Below are positions 13,404-25,200 of a stretch of DNA of 51,479 nucleotides, in pieces; position 1 is the stretch's first letter; each line of letters starts with the position of its first letter. This stretch comes from a virus. The translations under genes and the position numbers were made by a program. Below the pieces are notes generated by a model that worked only from the letters and a program-made list of their open reading frames with translations, was not told where the DNA came from and searched no databases. The stretch is from positions 1 through 51,479 of the IMG/VR virus record IMGVR_UViG_3300030110_003917; one strand, given 5' to 3'.

Positions 13404-13490
13404 TATTATACTTGTTTGTTATTAATGCAAAATTGCATTGTAGCTAGGGGAGGAAACGATCCCCCCTTGCAACCATTCTAGCTTAGCTAC
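13404..13490 (-). ncRNA. Leader RNA element, copy 2
   Basis: On the minus strand the outer stem is GTAGCTA/TAGCTAC (7 bp, 13440-13446 with 13484-13490), followed by a 17-base strand and the inner stem GGGGGG/CTCCCC with loop ATCGTTTC. A palindrome AATGCAA..TTGCATT follows, then AAGTATAATA next to the start codon. One inner pair is G-U on the minus strand but would be A-C on the plus strand, which favours a minus-strand RNA. The element begins on the stop codon of the upstream gene. Confidence 0.6.
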
Positions 13491-13815
13491 TTAAAATTTC
13501 AATCTTTGTTAAATTGTAGTGAGAGTCAATCTTTTCTTGTGCGTACATCTTAATGATGTCTTCATAGGTTTTTTTACCATCAGATGGTTTGATGCTATTT
13601 AACCAACTAGTTAAAGGATATAACTCTTCAATTTGAAGGTCACCTACGACTGTTAACATTACATCATTACCAGTTAGGTAATAAGAAGTTTCAACATCAT
13701 CTGCGAACTGCATATTTAATCGCATATGTGCTAAGTCTACACTTGATCTGTGACTTAAAGTTTCTACTCTTTCTGTTGTTAATTCAATTTTTGTTGGGAA
13801 TCCGTAATTTTTCAT
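13483..13815 (-). CDS. Hypothetical protein, first gene of minus operon
   Basis: This 110-residue protein begins MKNYGFPTKIELTTERVETL and has alternating beta-like segments (VETSYYLTGNDVMLTVVGDLQIEEL) and a helical C-terminus. It is the promoter-proximal gene of the leftward operon; the next gene product also starts MKNY, perhaps reflecting shared initiation context. No family is recognised. Confidence 0.6.
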   Translation of the reverse strand: MKNYGFPTKIELTTERVETLSHRSSVDLAHMRLNMQFADDVETSYYLTGNDVMLTVVGDLQIEELYPLTSWLNSIKPSDGKKTYEDIIKMYAQEKIDSHYNLTKIEILSS

Positions 13816-13983
13816 TGTGTGTTTGTTTAGTTATTAATTAATTATTAGCAATATCGGAATAAATAATGATAAAATCAAATAAATTATAACATTTATATAT
13901 AAAAATATAACTTGGTAAGGAATTTCAAGATAAAATAGGCTATAAATTCTTAAATAATATATAGAATTTGTCATGATTAGTTA

Positions 13984-13991
13984 TATATTTG
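13984..13991 (+). promoter_or_regulatory. Candidate late promoter element (TAnnTTTG)
   Basis: The 293-base gap 13816-14108 separates the divergent minus operon and the internal virion genes and holds no ORF. TATATTTG at 13984-13991 fits the Bacteroidota -7 consensus; TTTG at 13967-13970 is closer than the usual -33 spacing. The rest is A+T-rich and should hold promoters for both directions. Confidence 0.4.
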
Positions 13992-13995
13992 TGAA

Positions 13996-14085
13996 GGCTT
14001 AAGAAAATCTTAGGTCTGAAGACAAATAATCTTTGTCAATGTTTGGTTTGGAAGCTATAGGGCATGTACTTATAGCTTTTTTTTT
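13996..14085 (+). terminator. Three-hairpin leader ending in a U-tract before 14109
   Basis: Downstream of the candidate promoter are a small TAAGA/TCTTA hairpin, a GACAAA/TTTGTC hairpin, and AAGCTATA/TATAGCTT (14052-14059 with 14071-14078) followed by nine Ts. The next start codon is 23 bases later. This arrangement resembles an attenuator: transcripts from the divergent promoter region would have to pass this terminator to express the virion genes. Confidence 0.6.
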
Positions 14086-14108
14086 GTTTATCACTAAAAA
14101 TATCATAA

Positions 14109-14696
14109 ATGGCTAAAGGAAGGGCGCAAGAAAGACGAGTTAAAAGGCTTGGTAAATTAACAAACAAAATAGGTAGTCAATTATTTGGATCAGCTACAGC
14201 AGGACAAGAATCATTCTTATCATCTATACAACCCGAATACAATCAACTTCAAGGTTTAGCATCTCAGTTCAGATCTGAAATGAATACACCTTTCACAGAT
14301 ACAGCTCAAGGACAAGCATTTCTAAATGTAATAGAACAACAGAGTGAAGATGCTCAAAGAAATTTAGCTAGCCAATCAGATATGCTTGGACTAAGTGATG
14401 AAGCTTTTCTTAGTGGTACTCAGAACATTGCAAGATCAGAACAAGACAGAATGAGGTCGTTGTTTGATATGGGACAACAAGCAAGGGCAAACGCAAGACA
14501 GGGATACGGAAATATACTAAGTAATTTAATAGGTCAAAAGACAGCAGGATATAACACAGGATTATCAGTTGGTCAATTTGGAATGGGTCAAGCAAGAGGT
14601 ATACAACAACAAGCAGGACAAATGGCCCAAGGAATTGTTGGTTCACTAGCAGGTACAGCATCATCACTAGCAGGAGCAGGAGTTTTTGGTGAATAG
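14109..14696 (+). CDS. Probable internal virion protein
   Basis: This 195-residue protein is rich in Gln, Gly, Ala and Ser, with a basic N-terminus (MAKGRAQERRVKRLGKL), a Gln-rich helical middle (QSEDAQRNLASQSDMLGL) and a Gly/Ala C-terminus containing a weakly hydrophobic segment (GIVGSLAGTASSLAGAGVFG). Proteins of this type sit before large ejection proteins in podoviruses and may form part of the internal core. It is first in the late operon that contains the 3051-residue protein. Confidence 0.6.
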   Translation: MAKGRAQERRVKRLGKLTNKIGSQLFGSATAGQESFLSSIQPEYNQLQGLASQFRSEMNTPFTDTAQGQAFLNVIEQQSEDAQRNLASQSDMLGLSDEAFLSGTQNIARSEQDRMRSLFDMGQQARANARQGYGNILSNLIGQKTAGYNTGLSVGQFGMGQARGIQQQAGQMAQGIVGSLAGTASSLAGAGVFGE

Positions 14697-14719
14697 AATA
14701 AAAATGGTTAAAAGTTAAT

Positions 14720-16261
14720 ATGGCATTACAGAATAATAAAAGAATTGAGAGAAGAAGAAATAGAGAAATTCTCAAAAAATTTGGTAGAAGACAAGATATT
14801 ACTAAATCAGATATACCTAATGTAGAAAACATGGAGATGACAGAAGTTGATCCATCAACTTTATCTGAAGGTCAGTTTGTTCCTAATCAATTTGAAACTG
14901 TAGAAGAATCTTCTAATGAAACAGGATTACAACCTCAACAAACAATTCCTTTATCTGTAGAAACCCTTGGAACACAAACAGGAAAAAACATAGGAACAAT
15001 GTTCAATGAACTTGCTCAACAAAATCAAGAGCCTACAAACCCATATGATATAGCTAGACAAACTATTATGGAATCAGTTGGTGATGAACCTACACTAGAT
15101 GAATCACAGCTAAAAAGAGCAAAGACTCAAGCATTAGTTAATGCATTTGGTAACTTATTACAAGCAGGAGTAGGCTTTGGGACAATGCAAGGTGGTGGAT
15201 ATTTTCAAGCTAAACCTATAGACAATACTCAAGTATTAGCTAACCTAGAAGGTGTATACGATAAGTATTATAAAGAAATGGCTGATTACAGAGACGATAA
15301 AAGTAAAAGTAAATTAGCTCTTGCTAATCTAGACTATCAAGAATTTGATAAAGAACGACAAAGAGCTATAGACAAAGAGAAACAAGATGTAATTGCTGAA
15401 AATAGAGCTGAAGATGTAAAATTCAGAGAAAAAGAATTACAATTTAGAGAAAAGGCACAGGCTGATGCATTAGCACAGAAAAAAGACGAATCAGAGAAAA
15501 GATATAATCTTAATCAAAAAAACAATGAGATAAAAATGATTGAATTAGGATTGAGCAGAGATAAGTTAGACGAACTTATGTTGCAATCTGACAGAAATCT
15601 AGGTTTAGATTATAATAAACTAGATGATGCTAGAAAAGCTAGTGTAGAGGCTTTAGAATTAAGTAAACTTCAAATAGAGCAAACAATCAAAAGAAATAAT
15701 CTATCAGAAATGGAAACGGCATTTGATGCTATTAAAGATAGCAGAGAGGCTTTATCAGATGTATATGAAGAGGATTTTACTATTTCACAGGCATATACGG
15801 CCATAAATGCAACAGATGCAGATGTAGATAGCCCTGAGTATAAAAAAGCAGAAAAATATGTTAATCAGTATGAAGAATTAGCGAATACAGAACAATTATT
15901 CTTGAACAGATTAAAAGGAAATGATCAAGTAAGTAACGAGGTAACAACTACTCAAGCTGTAAATGATGTAAATAATACTTCTAAAGAAATTGGAACATCT
16001 ATAGGTAATTCTATAAATAAAGATTTTGGAGGTATTTCAGATGATTTTACATCCACATTATTTGGTGAAGGTATGGGTGGAGGAGGAACTCTAAACGTAC
16101 AAAATTTAAATAATGCAATAGATTATTTAGAGAATCAAAATAATTTTTTCAAAATACAAGAGGAGTTTGGTTTTAGTGATGAAGATGCAGAAAAAAAGAG
16201 GCAAAACTTAGTTTTTAATCTAAAAAAACACATTAGAGATATACAATCACTAAATCAATAA
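14720..16261 (+). CDS. Probable internal core/ejection protein, coiled coil
   Basis: This is a 513-residue protein. It has a basic N-terminus, a Gln/Thr/Glu-rich region, a Gly-rich hydrophobic patch near 140-170 (LVNAFGNLLQAGVGFGTMQGGGYF), then a long charged coiled coil (about 175-340) and a C-terminal helical region. It has no enzymatic motif. Its position between another internal protein and the giant polyvalent protein suggests a core or ejection scaffold. This is by context. Confidence 0.55.
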   Translation: MALQNNKRIERRRNREILKKFGRRQDITKSDIPNVENMEMTEVDPSTLSEGQFVPNQFETVEESSNETGLQPQQTIPLSVETLGTQTGKNIGTMFNELAQQNQEPTNPYDIARQTIMESVGDEPTLDESQLKRAKTQALVNAFGNLLQAGVGFGTMQGGGYFQAKPIDNTQVLANLEGVYDKYYKEMADYRDDKSKSKLALANLDYQEFDKERQRAIDKEKQDVIAENRAEDVKFREKELQFREKAQADALAQKKDESEKRYNLNQKNNEIKMIELGLSRDKLDELMLQSDRNLGLDYNKLDDARKASVEALELSKLQIEQTIKRNNLSEMETAFDAIKDSREALSDVYEEDFTISQAYTAINATDADVDSPEYKKAEKYVNQYEELANTEQLFLNRLKGNDQVSNEVTTTQAVNDVNNTSKEIGTSIGNSINKDFGGISDDFTSTLFGEGMGGGGTLNVQNLNNAIDYLENQNNFFKIQEEFGFSDEDAEKKRQNLVFNLKKHIRDIQSLNQ

Positions 16262-16265
16262 TTAC

Positions 16266-19200
16266 ATGGCAAATGGTGATAAAAATAAATTTTCTATTGA
16301 TCTAGGATTTAGTGTAGCAGATAAACCATCTCTTTCAGAATCTAATACAGACTTACCCGATACTACTAAACTTAAATTTGATTTCTCTAGACCACAGGAT
16401 AGGTTTGATATGACTTTACCAAGTTATAAACCTAATGAATCTTCTTGGTATCCATCCAAATATTTGTTGGAAGGATTTGAGCAAGGATATAAAGGTATAG
16501 AAGGTGGATATAATTATCTTCAAACACTTGATGATGATTTAAGTTCGTTTGATAAATTAAAACTATTAGAAGCATTTGAAAAATCTTTACAAGATGCTCC
16601 AGCTCCAGCAGAAAAATTTTTATCAGCAAAAGGTATAGGTCAGTTTGTGGGTCAATTAGTGCCTTCTGCTGTTACGACACTTGTAGGAATAGGAACAGGA
16701 GTAGTTACTAAAAATCCATTATTAGGAATCGCAGTAGGTAGTTTAGGATTTGGAGGATTAGCAGTTTCTTCATTCGGTCAAGGGATGAAAGAATACGACA
16801 CATATAAACTATCTAAAGGAGAAGACCCTTACAGTATAAAATCTGAAATAAAATTAAAGTATAGTCAACCATCTATAAATGAAAGAAAGATATTAGGAGC
16901 TACGTATGGAGCTTTTGAGTTTATTGGAGAAGTTATTCCATTTACAAAGTTTTTACCTAAAAAATTAAAAAGTTTAGCAGTTCAAGGTGTAGGAGATAAG
17001 ATAATGAAAAGATCATTTCATCCAAACATATCTGATGAATTTATAGAGAGTGCAAATAAATCATTTATAAACTTTGCTAAAAAGAATAAGGCTAATCGAA
17101 AATTAGCTGAAAAACTTTTAGGTTTAGGTACATTTGAAGGAGCAGGAGAAATTGTTACAGAAGTAGGTCAATCATTTGGGGATTATCTAATTACAGAAGA
17201 TAAAAATGCATTTGATAATATAGCACAAGAATCGGGTAAAGCTTTTCTAGGTGGATTGCTTATGGGTGGAGGATTAGGAGTAGCATCATATGGCGCTCAA
17301 AACAATATGAATGAACAAAGAAGAGAAAATCAACAAAATCTTTTCTTTACAGAACATAATGATCAGTTTAAAGAAATTGTCACCATTAAAGAAAAAGAAG
17401 GAGGATCAAAAGAGTTTACACTCATGGATACATATGGTGATACTCAAAAGGTTAATGACACAGAATTAGATGGTCAAGTGTACAATCTTAGTAATGATCA
17501 GTTCAATGCAATACTTAAAAGTAAACAGGACGATATAAACCTACAGGATGAGGCTTTCATATTTGATACAAATATGCGTTTAGAACAAGAAAAGCAAACC
17601 CTAGTAGATATAGGAGAATTTGTGAAGACCCAACAAAAAGCTGATCCTAATTCTGATCCAGTAATCAATATTGCTAAAGTGAGTGGTGAAGATATAGTTA
17701 TAACTGGTAGAGGTGATAAAAATATTTATGGGTTTAAATTAGATGAATTTCAAGAAAATGGTTCTGCTATTCAGCAAGTATTTAATGTAGAAGATGTTCA
17801 GAGTAATGAGATAGAATCTATAAACGTAAATGAAGTTATAGAAAGAATTGAAGAAAGTAAAAAACAAACAATTCAAGCAGTAGAATCTTCATCACGTCCT
17901 GTTAAAGGTCAGAAGTTTACAATAGATGGTATTAGCTATAAAGTAGTAGGAACTTCAACTCAAGAAGTAAACCTAGAAAATGAAAATGGTGAGGTGTCTA
18001 ATTTAAACATGGAACAGTACACAGCTTTGAATAAAGCTAAGGAAGCAGTACAGTCAAATGATGGAACTATAACATTTGATCAGATACAATTTAATGAGGA
18101 TGGAACTATTATTCCCGAAATAAAATCTAAAGACTCAGTAACAGAATCTTTTCAAGTAGGTAATAAGAAATTTAATGTTAGATCATTAAACAAAGACACA
18201 GGATCAAGAGAATTATCTGAAACTTATAAGACAGAAAAAACAGCACAGAAATATGCAGACCTTCTTAATCAAGAGTATGGTAACCAAACATTTGAGATAG
18301 AAAATAGACTTGATCCTAACGATCCTCTAGCTAAAAACGATTATTATATAGTAGCTAAACCTAAGATTAATGATAATCAAATAAAGAAGATTAAGGCTAA
18401 GGCTAAAGAAGTACAAAAGAAAGAAAAGGTATTCAGTAAGGGAGCTGATGATGTGATGAAGGCTATAGAAACCAATCAAGGCACAGAACAAGCAGAGGTA
18501 TTTAAGGCAGAGTATGATAGACTCGTAGATAAAACCATACAAGCAAGAAATAAAAAACCTAGTGAGACACGTGAGACAGTTAAAACTAAAGAGGTAACAA
18601 AGAAAGAAGCTACAAAGACTACTAATGAGACAAAAACTAAGAAAAATGTCTCACAAAAGACAGAAAAAAAGAAAGTTATCAACAAAAAGGAAACTAAGCC
18701 TAAAATTGTAGTTAAAAACATTAAACCTAAGAAAAGTATAAAGTTCTCTAGAGAGTTCTTTGAGAAACTACCTCACGTGAATGAGAATAGAGACAAGGGC
18801 ATGTACTTTACAAGAGTAGTATCTCCATTCAATAAGAATCTTGTTAAGAAAGTAGAAACTATAGTAAATAGAATAAAAGGATCATGGAAGAATTCTCCTA
18901 ATACTGTAGTATACCAATCATTAGATGATTACAGACTAGACAATGGACAGGCTAATGTAGACGAGTACACGAATGCTTTTTGGGATCATGATAAGAATCA
19001 AATAGTATTTTTTGCTGATATGTTAGATACTGCTGGTAGGGTACAAGAGGTATTCTATCACGAGACTGTTGGACATCAAGGACTAAGAGGAATTTTATCT
19101 GAAAAAGAATTAAACAGCACACTAGACAAAGTCTACGATAAAATAAGATATAGATCATTAAACGATGCTAATAATGCTAAGAATAAAGAATTACAAAAAG

Positions 19201-22200
19201 AAGTATTCTTTTATCATTTTCATAGCTTAGATAATAGCCTACAATTTGATCCTACCAAGAACTATCTGAACGAAGTTAAACCAAATGGTTTTTCCCTAAC
19301 TCAAAAAGATAATAGAGATATTGCTGAAGAGCATATTGCACATGAAGCTGAAAAGTCAGAAAATAGAACTACAGTAAATAGTTTAGTAAAGTTATTTAGA
19401 TCATCTATTCAAAAACTTACAGGGAAAAAGGTTGACCTATTAGACAAACAAGTAAAAGAAATCATACAATCATCTAAACAATACATGAAATTAGGTGATG
19501 TATACATTAACAAAAACTCTTTAAAGCAAGCATCACAAAACAATTACAATGTAGCTGGTGGTCAAGACACAAAGAAAACATCATCATCAAGAGTTTTAGA
19601 AAGTATAAAACAAAGTAGAGAATTAAGAAGAAGTCAGCTAGCAAGTCAAGTAGACACCATCAATGAATCAGTAGAAATATTAGAAAAGAATTACAAGAAA
19701 GGTAAAACAGTAAACACGTCTAAGGGTAAGGATGTAGCATCAATGAAGCTGATAGAAGATTTATTAGGTAAAAGAACAGAAGCAGATGGTCAATACCTAA
19801 AACTTGCTAATATAATAAAAGACTACAATCAAATTAGAGGTACATACTCTGATGAAATAACAGACATTAATGAGGCTAAACAAGTGTTTGAAGAAGCTAA
19901 ATCTGATATTAAATCAAACCTTTTATTTGTATATAACAGCATTGATCCCGATATCAGAAACATATCTAAGCTGTGGTATGATTCAGCTAATTCAGTATTA
20001 GCGAAAAAACTAACAGAAGAATACGGAGTAACAAGAGATCAAGTATCGGGTGTAATAGCTGTCATGTCTCCACAAAAAGACTGGTTTAGAAATGTCGCTC
20101 TTGCAGATAGAGTATTAAAGATAGTTGTAGGAAACAAAGGATATACTTTTGATCAGAATATGGCTAAATACTTAATTAATGCAGTAGATCAAAAAGGAAA
20201 TAAAATCTTTCTTAAAAACTTGAAACCTACAGAAAGAAAAAGAAAAATAAATGGTTTTATTGGTAAAAAGATAACTGATCTAAAAGGAGAGGATGTTGGT
20301 TTATTTATAAGAGCATTTGATAATGAGTATCTACCCGATAAGAGTTATTATAATTATTCACCTACTGGAGATGTTATAGGAAAAGTCAAAACAAAAGCAG
20401 GGCTAGACTCTAAAATAGCTTGGGGATCAACAGGAGAAATAGGTAAAGCAGTAAGTGTTATTCAAAACGGATCAAAAGAAAACATTTCTAATCAGTTAGG
20501 TGATCAGCACAAGGTAAGAAGTTTCTATAATAACATATCTGATCCTAAGAATAAAAACTCAGTTACTATAGATACTCATGCAATTGCATCTGCTTACTTA
20601 CTTCCGTTATCTGGTAAAGATGGTATAACACTACTAGGACTTGGAGGCGCTCCTGCATCAACAGTAACAGGAGTAAAAGGAACTTACGGATTAATAGCTG
20701 ATGCGTATAGAGAAGTAGCTACTGATCTAAAAATCTTACCAAGAGAACTACAGAGCATCGTATGGGAAGGAGTAAGAGGATTCTATACTGATATATTCAA
20801 GAGAAACGCAAATAATAAACTACAAGTCAATAGGGTATGGGAGGATTATAAACTAGGCAACATCAAAGACAAAAAAGAAGTATTTGCAAAACTTAAAGAA
20901 ATTGGAGGAGACTTCAATAATCCTGTATGGCTAGAAAATGTACTTAACGGAGATAATTCTAAAGTAGAGCAGAAAACAAAGGATCAGAATATTGCAAACC
21001 TAGATGTAGAAGTATTAGAAGGGCAGGAGAACGTAGAAGCTGAAAAGGTGTACAAACAGTCTAGAAACTATGTAAACTCAGATAAATTTAAAGAGTTTAT
21101 TAAAGGATCAGTTGTTGTTAATAATGATGGATCACCAAAGGTTATGTTCCATGGATCACCAGCCACAGAAAATATAAATCAGATATGGTTTAATAATAAG
21201 TACATAGGAAAGGGTAATGATCAGTTAGGATCGGGATTCTATTTTAGCTCAGAGCCTATGGAAGCTACAGCTTACTCAGAAGGGTATAAGTATGATGGTG
21301 TATTAAGTGAAAGAATAAGAAGCAAAATAGGTGACTTAAAAATGTCACCAGGAATTGTTCCTGTGTATCTGTCTGTTAAAAACCCAATGCCCGATACTTT
21401 TTCTACCACAAAAGAACAAGTTAAAAAACTAATACTAGCCTCACCACTAGTACAATCTAAAGACGAGACTATAAACCCTTTAACTAATTGGTACGCAGAA
21501 TTTAATGATCTTATAAAAACTAAAGCAGGACTAGAAAAAATGGTAGATGGAATAGTAGAATCTTATTCGTATCAACCAACTACCATAGACAAAGATGATC
21601 TTAATCCTATAATAAATGATTTCTACGAAGGTGGAGAGTTTGCCCCACAGTTCCTAAAAGCAATACAAGATATTTATGGATACGATGGGTACGTTTTAAA
21701 TGAATATTTAGACTCTGTTATTGGCTTAACTGAAGAAATGGAAAAAAGACTTGGTTTTAAAGAAGGCAGAACAAAATCTACTGTGGTAGCATTTTTTCCC
21801 GAACAGATACAATCAGCATTACAAACAGATATTCCAATAAATAATACTCCTGTTAAAAAGTCTATTAACATGGAATACCAATACAATGAAAATAAAAAAG
21901 ACAATCTCCTTGTTAATATGCTTAATAGCATTGAGAATCTTCCATCAGACAAAAAGCTCAGTTACGGTGAATGGATAAGGCATTTTGTAGAATATACTAA
22001 TCTTGACATTACAAAGGCTAGGTGGTTAGGAATTACTGAAAAACTTAAAAAGAAAAAACACTTTCCTAAAGAGGCTTGGGACATAGTAGCAGAAACGCAG
22101 ATTAACACTATTGATATGCACCCTAATTCTAATAGTAAAATGCTTATTCTATCTAAGCAGTACAACGGTAAGAAAATAGCGTCTGAGTTTAAAGAAGCAT

Positions 22201-25200
22201 TTACAGACACTACACTAGACGTGTACGTAAATGTTGATAAGGTAGACAGAACATTATTAGTATTTGGAGCAAAAAATATTTCTAATAAAATAGACCCAGT
22301 CACAATACACAAAAAACTTATTAAGTATGCCACTACAAATAATATGGACGTGATTGTATCACCCGACGCAAAGTCTCTGAATCAAATCAAAACAACATTT
22401 GATTATAAGGCTCCTATTACGAGTAAGAAATTCAAAACAGAAGACGGAAAAGAAGTCACATACTACAGCATGCACATAACTCCAATACTTAAAAATTTAT
22501 CCATATCAGAGACAAATATTATGCAGTCTAGGAGTTTTTTAAGTAGAAAGGATATGCTTAATGCAAGATGGTTATTTCAAGACTCATTATTGTACTTAAA
22601 AAGATTACAAGATGATATAGAGGTAAAAACTGGAAAGACAATAAAAGATTATAATAATGCGTATGTTCTTGAGAACTTAAGTAAAGGTAAAATATTAAAC
22701 TCTTTTGAAAGATTTGATTTAAAGTACGGATCAAAATTAAAAGATATTGTACAAGAAATTATTTTAAATAAAAACACAGAAATACAAGACGTTAACGATT
22801 ATGTGTACGCAAAACACGCTATAGAAAGAAACAAAATGAAGCCTTCGGGAATGACAAATGAAGAAGCTAATACTATCATAAATTCTTTTGAAAAAATAAT
22901 TCCTAAAAAACAAATTGATAACCTTATTGAGACAGTTAAAGAAATTAATAGGTTTAATGTGCAAACGGCATTCGATAATGGACTAATTACATCAGAGCGT
23001 TTTAATACAATTTATCCAAGAAAAGGAAAAAGTAAAACAGCTATGTTTGATTTTTATGTACCACTCAGAGGCTTTGAGGAATCAGAAACTGATACGTCTG
23101 TATTTATAGACTTAAACAAAAAGATGAAGGGTAGAAAGTCTAAGGCAGATAGCCCTTTAGCTTATCTTGTTGGTCTTGTTCAAACTACTATGATAAGAGC
23201 TGAACAAAACAAATATAAACTTGCTCTTTATAATTTACTTTTAGAAAATCCAGACTCTAATTCGTATGAGATTAAAAACTTATTTTATAAAGAATTAGAT
23301 GGCAAAATTATAGAAGACAACACAAAAGGGGATAAAGGAAAATTAAAAATATCTGAAAAAGATTTAAGACTAGGTAAAGAAATACAAAGATTTCAAATGG
23401 GTAACGACTCAAGAGAAAACACGATTAGTGTTATGGTAGAAGGACAAAGAAAAGTTATTGAGTTTTTTGGTGAGGATAATGTCAAAATAGCTCAAGGAAT
23501 TAACGGTTATATAGTAGAAGGAAGTAAAACAAAAGGTGTTAGCGATTCTTTTAAAAAGATAGGTGATTTTGGTATACCTGCTAATAAGTTTTTTCCTGGT
23601 ATTTCTTTAAGAAATATTAATGGTTTTATGAGAAATATGTTTACTCAGTATTCACCAGAATTTATACCAGTAAACTTTGTTAGGGACATGGGTTCTGGTT
23701 TAATAAATATAACTACAGACTACGGAAAAGATACTGCGATAGAAGTAGCTAAAGAAACTACAAAATCAATAAAAACATTGTCTGGATATTTTTATGGTAA
23801 TAAGAAAAAACTCCCTAAAGGTGATGAGGGAGAATATCTTGCTCAGTTTATAGAAAACGGAACAAGAACAGGATACTCTCAGCCTAGAAGTATAGATGAA
23901 ATTAAAAAAGATTTCGCAGATTTAAAAACATATCTAGACCCTACAAATAAAAGTATTAAGGCTCAAATAGTTAAAAGAGGAAAAAAAGGATATGAATACG
24001 GAAAAGCAGTTGTAAATATTTTAGATCAGTCTAATCTTGTTCTTGAAAATACAGTTCGTTATTCTGCGTTTAAAACACTATTAAAGAAAGGGGAGTCAGT
24101 TGACACAGCGAGTAAGTACGCTAAAGACTTAACGGTAAACTTTAATAAAAAAGGAATGTTAACAAATGATATAGCTGGTGTATTCTTATTTTTTAATGCT
24201 GGGGTTCAAGGAGTTGAGAGAATGACAAGACCGTTTTTTACAGGAAAAGCAAAAAATGCGACAAGTACATATGCAAAAGTAGCTACTGTAGGATTTTTAA
24301 GTGCAATGCTTGCGAGGATATTAGGAGGAGAAGATGAAGATAAAAAATATTTTTATGATAAATTACCAGAATACATAAGAAGTACGAATATGGTACTCGT
24401 AAACCCATTGTATTGGGCTGGAGTTTCTGATACTAAGTTTTTACTAATACCATTAGCTTATGGTTATAGCTCAGTCTTTAGTTCTTCAGATCCTTTTGTA
24501 AGATATAATTTAGGATATCAAGGATTTACTTCAGCTTTCTCTAGTATACTAGATAATTTTGCTGGATCATTTTCACCTTTAGGATCAGTTAATACTGAAA
24601 ATAGAACTCCTCTGCAATCAGCTATTAAGTATTTTACTCCTACAGGATTGTCTCCTGTAGTTGATTTAGCACAAAACAGAAACTTTTTTGGTGGTAGGAT
24701 ATACCCAGACAATCCGTATGATAAATCTGATAAGCCTGGATTTAGAAGTGCTGACTTAAATACTAATGATGGAGCTACTTTTTTTTCAAAAGCATTAAAT
24801 AAACTTTCTTTTGGAGATGATTTTGAGGCAGGATATATAAGCCCAAAACCACAACAAATAGAATATCTTATAAGTCAATACTTTGGTGGTGTAGGAAAAA
24901 CAGTAATGAAAACATATAAACTTATAGATAATGCTTCGACACCAGGAAAACCACTATACGAAGACATGAATGACATACCATTAGTAAGAAGATTTGCTAC
25001 TGAAGCTGAAAAAACCAGTGATGAATACAGCACATATTATGGGATGTTAAACGCAATAAGTGAAGCTCAAGCTAAAAAAAGATCATTTACTAAGGATTTA
25101 GAAAATAGAATTATGACTCGTAAAGTATTTAATGAGAAAATGAACAAAAAACAAGACGATGCTTTTGGGTATACTAGAAAAGAATTAGTTAAACTTGGTG

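Noticed and set aside
18327-18721. Minus-strand hydrophobic ORFs under the giant protein
   Set aside because: They are antisense of the Lys/Thr-rich linker, which gives Phe/Leu/Val-rich artefacts resembling membrane proteins.
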